Positions 58,121 to 64,000 of a stretch of 64,000 nucleotides of DNA are shown in pieces. A program made the translations under genes and the position numbers. The DNA is from Triglochin maritima (Eukaryota; Streptophyta; Magnoliopsida; Alismatales; Juncaginaceae). The notes under the pieces are model-generated. The model was not told the DNA's origin and searched no databases. It saw only the letters and a list, made by a program, of their open reading frames with translations. Each line of letters opens with the position of its first letter. Position 1 is the stretch's first letter. The stretch is taken from the NCBI GenBank assembly GCA_963682175.1, contig OY821771.1:30152201-30216200 (forward strand), read 5' to 3'.

Positions 58121-59170
58121 AGAATGTACGTAGGGGAGAAGACAGGGGAAAACAGGAGAGAAGAATGACTCAGGAGAGAAAGGAAGAAGTCCTTAAGCTA
58201 CGGCGGATGGGTACAGGTAGAAGCACACAAGCAAACAAGGCTCAAACAATCCTAAGGTCGCTATAGGTCCTTACAGCTAGACGACACCTAACTACGAGGT
58301 CACACGGCCTCAACACGCCTCACCTCCCTACGACGAGGACCACAAAGCCCAGCAAGTGAGTCAAGATCCGGAGATCTCGTCTCTCCTACTATCGACAAAG
58401 TGGGCAACGCCGATCAGGTCATGACGGTCGGGACCGGATCACTCTCCTAATGCGTCTGAATTCCTTAAGGCCAATGTCTACTTGATTTTAAAATTAGGCT
58501 CTTGATTAGTGTGGTTTTTGGGGCGAAGGAAAGGGTGATGAAATCCCCCACCGTATCTTTTATGGGACAGCCCCTCCTTAGTAGCGTTTTGGAGTCCTAA
58601 ATCTAGCAATCAACTCTCCAAACAACGCTCAACTCACACTTGTTGCAATGCACTTCCTACTAACTAATGCATGTTCATACAAAATGCATGAATGAGAGTA
58701 GAAGGTGCGTACCTCACGCCAGCTCTCAGCAACAGAAAATAAAGCTAAGATAAAAGACAATCTAAATGCCTAAGTCACATACATGATGCATGGCCTAAAC
58801 AAAAAGAATGCCTAATCTTTTGCTTTGAGTTTTAGGGTCCAAGTTGCTTAAGGGAGGTTTGATTATTGATCTGGGAAAAACTATAAGTCAAAACATGCCA
58901 AATTAAGTCCCAGACCACTATATCAGATAAAGTAAACAGACCGAAGAAATAAGAGAGCAAGCTGAGCTTACCAGACCGCAAATTGGCGGTCTCAGACCGC
59001 TGATTGGCGGTCTACAGTGCCCAGCTTGCTTCAAAGCTTCTCCAGGTGCTCCTCCTGACCACTCCAAGTCTCCTGAAACAAAGCAAAACTACAAAACAAA
59101 AATTAAATTCACTCGAATCGTCCAAACAAGAGTCTAGACTGGCACCTCCCCGGCAACGGCGCCAAAAACT
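58121..59170 (-). other. Leader and primer site of element E
   Basis: The primer site TGGCGCCGTTGCCGGGGA (minus) is at 59147-59164. Two near-perfect palindromes of the ccgccaattggcgg type lie at 58975-59013. The shared leader block covers 58260-58900. No convincing ORF. Confidence 0.75.
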
Positions 59171-60582
59171 TGTTGAACGTTTTATTTAAACCGCAAGTGC
59201 ACGGCCGCGATGAAGCGGTGGCAAGTACGGGTCGTCCTCAGGGAGGTGAGCAGCCTCTTGTTTATCAGAAATCAAGTGGCAAAATAGGGAAGAGAAAGAT
59301 TGATTACGCTAACCTATACTACACTACGCTAAGAAGTACGAAATGTGAAAGAAGCAAACAAGCGATGAAATAAGAACTAAGCTAAGAACAAAACAAGAAT
59401 GCTGGAATTTCAGGAATGGAAAACCCCTAAGGGGTGGAGTGAGTGTACACATGCAAAGAGGTGGGTGTAGAATACATTCTTTAAGCACATGAAGGTGGTG
59501 TTTATCAAGCATAGGAAGTGTCTAAATGTTATGGCAAAACCTATCAATCTATTCACCAACTTAGTTGATTAACATTTACATATGCAAGGTGTTTATTTCA
59601 GAACCTAAACAAGCATGAGAGGTGTCTAATCATTTTGGCAAAACTCATCAAGTTGTAAATTCTATCCTAAACAAGCAAGCATACATTCATGTTTAATCAA
59701 CACATGAAATTAAAGCATTCATCACATTCTCTAATGCATGTATGTACATCTACTCCACCCCCCAAAGGGGGTGGAACTACTCACTAAACATTACACTAAT
59801 TATTAAACTATGGAAAAAAAGCATATTAAAACTAAGCTAGAATTAAAAGACGATTAAACTAAAACATGCACAAACAATAAAAGAAGCATAAAACAAACAA
59901 TGAAATAAACACAAAACTTTATTAATAAAATGACTCACATTAAAAGTAGCATCCTCCTACTTTAGTGTGTGCTTCAATGCCTCACTTCTAGTAGGAAGAA
60001 TAGCCACTTAAAATATGGAGTGTTTACAAAAGGAGGTGAAGAGTTCTATTTATAAGCATGGAAAAAGCTAATCCGGGACAATCCCCCGATGTGGGACTAA
60101 ACCAATACCAAATATACACTAAGCATACACTAATACACGTGCTACAGAAAACTAAACGGATTCTGGGCCATCTGGACCGCCAATTGGCGGTTTTAGACCG
60201 CCAATTGGCGGTCTATATGGTTTAGATCCGTTTGGTTTTCTTTGTGGGCTTTGCTTGAAGTGTTTGTTGGTCTTGGATGCATCTGGTTGGTTTGTTGGAG
60301 CTCCGACCCGAATCCAATTGCTAAACTACTCCCCATGATGGTGTGAAGTATTCTGTTTTGCTCTTAGGTCCCTCTGTCTTGCGTTCAGGTCCTTCTCCCT
60401 TGCATCTTGGTCCCCAGATCTCACAATCCAGTCCTTTTTCCCAACTTTTGGGTCCTTTTATGTTTCATCTCTTCAAACCTATTTATTCCTGAAAACTAAA
60501 CATAAAACTCGTGACATAGCATTGTTTAGGTGAAAGATAATGGATATAAGATACAAATATGAGCATGAAATTATGTCAATCA
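59171..60582 (-). repeat. LTR c of array E (5' LTR of the internal region)
   Basis: 1412 bp and almost identical to LTR a, with two adjacent palindromes (60177-60210) and the USE/TATA pair. It is followed by tagtg at 60583-60587. Confidence 0.92.
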
Positions 60583-60928
60583 TAGTGTAATCCGACCTCA
60601 TTTCTCTCTTCTTTTCCCCCACTCGAGTATTATGGTCTTTGACTCGCACACACTCCTCATGGACACGACCCGTACTTGTCGTGTCTTCACCGAAGTCATG
60701 CACTTGCAGTAGTATAATAGATTCAATCAACCTTTGATTTGCAGATGGGTGCTTTTACATGACAATCAGGCCCACTTTGCTTTATTTCAGTCATTTTCTC
60801 CAGGTGCTCCTCCTGACCACTCCAAGTCTCCTGAAACAAAGCAAAACTACAAAACAAAAATTAAATCCACTCGAATCGTCCAAACAAGAGTCTAGACTGG
60901 CACCTCCCCGGCAACGGCGCCAAAAACT
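60583..60928 (-). repeat. Spacer 2 of array E
   Basis: Near-identical copy of spacer 1: flank copy 60583-60800, joint after ttctc, leader start with primer site 60801-60928. The repeated unit 59043-60800 recurs as 60801-62559. Confidence 0.88.
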
Positions 60929-62341
60929 TGTTGAACGTTTTATTTAAACCGCAAGTGCACGGCCGCGATGAAGCGGTGGCAAGTACGGGTCGTCCTCAGG
61001 GAGGTGAGCAGCCTCTTGTTTATCAGAAATCAAGTGGCAAAATAGGGAAGAGAAAGATTGATTACGCTAACCTACACTACACTACGCTAAGAAGTACGAA
61101 ATGTGAAAGAAGCAAACAAGCGATGAAATAAGAACTAAGCTAAGAACAAAACAAGAATGCTGGAATTTCAGGAATGGAAAACCCCTAAGAGGTGGAGTGA
61201 GTGTACACATGCAAAAAGGTGGGTGTAGAATACATTCTTTAAGCACATGAAGGTGGTGTTTATCAAGCATAGGAAGTGTCTAAATGTTATGGCAAAACCT
61301 ATCAATCTATTCACCAACTTAGTTGATTAACATTTACATATGCAAGGTGTTTATTTCAGAACCTAAACAAGCATGAGAGGTGTCTAATCATTTTGGCAAA
61401 ACTCATCAAGTTGTAAATTCTATCCTAAACAAGCAAGCATACATTCATGTTTAATCAACACATTGAAATTAAAGCATTCATCACATTCTCTAATGCATGT
61501 ATGTACATCTACTCCACCCCCCAAAGGGGGTGGAACTACTCACTAAACATTACACTAATTATTAAACTATGGAAAGAAAGCATATTAAAACTAAGCTAGA
61601 ATTAAAAGACGATTAAACTAAAACATGCACAAACAATAAAAGAAGCATAAAACAAACAATGAAATAAACACAAAACTTTATTAATAAAATGACTCACATT
61701 AAAAGTAGCATCCTCCTACTTTAGTGTGTGCTTCAATGCCTCACTTCTAGTAGGAAGAATAGCCACTTAAAATATGGAGTGTTTACAAAAGGAGGTGAAG
61801 AGTTCTATTTATAAGCATGGAAAAAGCTAATCCGGGACAATCCCCCGATGTGGGACTAAACCAATACCAAATATACACTAAGCATACACTAATACACGTG
61901 CTACAGAAAACTAAACGGATTCTGGGCCATCTGGACCGCCAATTGGCGGTTTTAGACCGCCAATTGGCGGTCTATATGGTTTAGATCCGTTTGGTTTTCT
62001 TTGTGGGCTTTGCTTGAAGTGTTTGTTGGTCTTGGATGCATCTGGTTGGTTTGTTGGAGCTCCGACCCGAATCCAATTGCTAAACTACTCCCCATGATGG
62101 TGTGAAGTATTCTGTTTTGCTCTTAGGTCCCTCTGTCTTGCGTTCAGGTCCTTCTCCCTTGCATCTTGGTCCCCAGATCTCACAATCCAGTCCTTTTTCC
62201 CAGCTTTTGGGTCCTTTTATGTTTCATCTCTTCAAACCTATTTATTCCTGAAAACTAAACATAAAACTCGTGACATAGCATTGTTTAGGTGAAAGATAAT
62301 GGATATAAGATACAAATATGAGCATGAAATTTTGTCAATCA
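60929..62341 (-). repeat. LTR d of array E
   Basis: 1413 bp, almost identical to LTRs a and c, with two adjacent palindromes at 61937-61970. It borders the unduplicated flank, with tagtg at 62342-62346. Confidence 0.92.
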
Positions 62342-62488
62342 TAGTGTAATCCGACCTCATTTCTCTCTTCTTTTCCCCCACTCGAGTATTATGGTCTTTG
62401 ACTCGCACACACTCCTCATGGACACGACCCGTACTTGTCGTGTCTTCACCGAAGTCATGCACTTGCAGTAGTATAATAGATTCAATCA
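62342..62488 (+). repeat. 3' LTR of element D, piece 3 (end)
   Basis: It continues piece 2 after one tagtg and matches the end of the 5' LTR (4575-4712), closing with TTCAATCA, the expected complement of the LTR start. Confidence 0.75.
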
Positions 62489-62681
62489 ACCTTTGATTTG
62501 CAGATGGGTGCTTTTACATGACAATCAGGCCCACTTTGCTTTATTTCAGTCATTTTCTCTTCTTTTCTTTTCTTTATTACCTAACTCCTATTTTACTACA
62601 AACAACAATTCGAGTAGCACAATATTGGGGTAACATAAATGATATATAGCATCAATACCATGTATGAAATGTTACTAATCA
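62489..62681 (-). repeat. Inverted U3 segment at the right end of D
   Basis: Read on the minus strand it starts TGATTAGTAAC and follows the D LTR start (990-1110) through the words accccaatattgtgctactcga and ggagttaggtaataaagaa. It becomes less similar toward 62489. It ends against acttg at 62682, so the right terminus of the insertion is a U3 end, like the left one. Confidence 0.75.
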
Positions 62682-62686
62682 ACTTG
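62682..62686. repeat. Target-site duplication acttg, right copy
   Basis: Second copy of the pentamer at 985-989, followed by the continuation of the CACTA transposase pseudogene. Confidence 0.85.
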
Positions 62687-62910
62687 GTCTATGTATCGAT
62701 GGAATGTATCTTATTTGTAGTTTGAGAAACATTCATAGTTTGTGGCCAATTGTGCTTAATATTTACAATCTTCCTTCGTAGTTAAGCATGAAACGCAGAT
62801 ACATAATGTTTTCATTGATGATTTCTGGTGCAAAACAACAGAGAAATGACATTCATATGTATTTTCAGACCCCTAATTGATGACCTACAGAAATTGTGGG
62901 ACGATGATGG
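62687..62910 (+). pseudogene. CACTA TNP2 transposase, continuation (element H)
   Basis: It matches 37542-37765 of the TNP2 gene of F, from the DGMN region to PLIDDLQKLWDDDG, with many stops. It continues the sequence broken off at 989. Confidence 0.8.
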
Positions 62911-63728
62911 GTAAAGTGTGTGATGCCCATCATTAACAGTCATTTACAATGCTTTTTATGAATTTTGCACAGTTATTTACATTGCCACAAATTTTGGTCG
63001 CCAACTCGACTAAGACTTCACTCGACAGTGCACTCAGATTGCACGCTTTGAAGAAAAATGTCAGAAAAAAAAAATCGAAAACAATTGGGTACTCTCTCTA
63101 GCAACGGCGCCAAAAACTTGACGAGTCTTAAATTTAACCACAAGCATACAATGTTGTATCAAACAGCTCAAACACAAGGAAAACTTGCAAATTTTAATCG
63201 ATTCTATTTTTCACTAAAGCACGAGTAATAATGATGGTAGATTCGAAGGTGGTTGATATTTTTGGTCTTTTGTTTTATTAAGAGGTTGAGAGAATGCAAA
63301 TATTTTATATAATAAGGAAGAAATCAAAATTACGATGAGATTAAAACTTAGAAGGTGAAAACATTTGCATACGCGTGAATTAGGAAAAGTAATGTACATT
63401 TCATTAAGCACAGGAGATTTTATTTAATAAGCATGACTTGAAGTGATTAGACTATCAAATCATCAAACAACAACTAACCTAGATTTAATCACAATTTCAC
63501 AAACTCTTTCAAGCAAAGAAGCAATGATTAAAAAAATTAAGCATAGATTAAGAAACTTATAAGTAACATTAGCCCATCAAATAATTATAATCATATACCT
63601 TTTTCAAGTGAATTAACAAAGTATCAACATGACGGCAACCCTAATTCTTAACTCATACCTCCACCTCGAAAGATATGGATTTAGTTACACATGATGAAAG
63701 AAAACATAGAAGAAGAGAGGGATACCAG
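62911..63728 (-). mobile_element. Gypsy fragment with primer site inside element H
   Basis: On the minus strand a primer site resembling TGGCGCCGTTGC lies at about 63095-63112, and an LTR-like segment starts at 63119 (LTR end complement TGACGAGTC). About 180 bp of leader lie to its left. The right boundary (about 63728) is set by the return of CACTA sequence. No ORF is credible. Family differs from A to E. Confidence 0.5.
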
Positions 63729-64000
63729 AAACTTGAGGACGACATTATTGCTGAAAAGGTTGCGAAGAAAAACAACAGGCATTAGATGTTGGTCTGAGTG
63801 AAATGCAAGAAAGTAATTTGTTTTCTCCATCTCCCCCAGCTAGGCAAGAGAAGATGAAGAGAACGTGAGTTACTCCTGACGCAGTTATATTAATGATGAG
63901 TCAATAGAAATTGTCTCCAAGATTGCAAACATTTGTGATACTTTGACTTGTGATTTTAATCTAATTATTAATAACGTGATCATTTGCGTAATAAGACGAT
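63729..64000 (+). pseudogene. Transposase_24-type second gene of element H, fragment
   Basis: It matches 40615-40830 of the second gene of F (the YQKLE word, AEKVAKK, then the Ser/Pro-rich SPSPP-like stretch), with frameshifts. It continues beyond the window. Confidence 0.65.

Larger units (their letters stand above)
50223..62341 (-). mobile_element. Gypsy element E: four-LTR array with one internal region
   Basis: The duplication tagtg flanks the whole block at 50218-50222 and 62342-62346. Within it: LTR a, a spacer, LTR b, one internal region, LTR c, a spacer and LTR d. Each spacer is a copy of the right flanking DNA (tagtg and about 213 bp more) fused to the first 128 bp of leader including the primer site. 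LTRs are almost identical. A tandem duplication through a short ttctc word, then unequal LTR crossing-over and loss of one internal region, would give this order. The coding region is gag-protease only. Confidence 0.88.
990..62681 (+). mobile_element. Outer gypsy element D carrying the whole nest
   Basis: A Ty3-gypsy element in plus orientation: 5' LTR 990-4712, tRNA-Asp primer site 4719-4736, leader, broken gag-protease reading frame, polypurine tract 10151-10168, and a 3' LTR in three pieces at 10169-10684, 49588-50222 and 62342-62488. All other elements between 10685 and 62341 lie within its 3' LTR. It has no reverse transcriptase or integrase, so it is non-autonomous. The right end is abnormal: about 190 bp of inverted U3 (62489-62681) separate the 3' LTR from the duplication acttg. 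The span is 61.7 kb, of which roughly 9 kb is D itself. Confidence 0.8.

Noticed and set aside
50223..61270. Recurring ORFs of 62 to 83 codons in the E LTRs
   Set aside because: They recur because the LTR recurs; no start context, domain or family supports translation.

Overview
This is repeat-only DNA from a large plant genome, probably an angiosperm. The evidence is Athila/Tat-type Ty3-gypsy retrotransposons with tRNA-Asp primer sites, Ty1-copia elements with tRNA-iMet primer sites, and CACTA (En/Spm) DNA transposons. I found no host gene, no tRNA or rRNA gene and no CRISPR array. Coordinates were read by eye and boundaries are good to a few bases.

Layout. The outer layer (H) is a decayed CACTA transposase copy. 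Its N-terminal part is at 1-989, the continuation at 62682-62910, and part of its second gene at 63729-64000. One gypsy element (D, plus strand, gag-protease only) sits in H at 990-62681 and is flanked by the 5-bp duplication acttg. Its 5' LTR (990-4712) is broken by copia-like DNA. Its 3' LTR is scattered in three pieces (10169-10684, 49588-50222, 62342-62488) by later insertions.

Inside the 3' LTR of D lie a copia LTR fragment (10685-11122), gypsy A (minus, 11123-20586, holding a solo LTR at 18507-20042), truncated gypsy B (plus, 20587-25647), and gypsy C (minus, 25648-49587), the only element here with reverse transcriptase and RNase H. C is split by CACTA element F (26924-43542, TSD tcg), which is itself split by copia G (27082-34188, TSD tatcc). 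Further right, gypsy E (minus, 50223-62341, TSD tagtg) has become a four-LTR array through tandem duplication and LTR recombination.

How the parts relate. A, B, D and E resemble the pol-less gag-bearing group described in plants as TR-GAG; they would need pol enzymes from an autonomous relative such as C. They share the C-type primer site, leader, polypurine tract, a pair of 3' hairpins and, in A, B, C and E, a promoter with an snRNA-type USE box a fixed 32 bp from TATA. Most genes are broken. The exceptions are the 507-aa ORF of B, the two long ORFs of E (separated by one stop codon) and a long ORF in copia G.

Best candidates for something new are the U3-type ends on both sides of the 61.7-kb nest, the RT-derived tail on the gag-only proteins, the conserved hairpin pair, the USE/TATA promoter, and the dense CGG-N4-CCG arrays of the copia LTRs.
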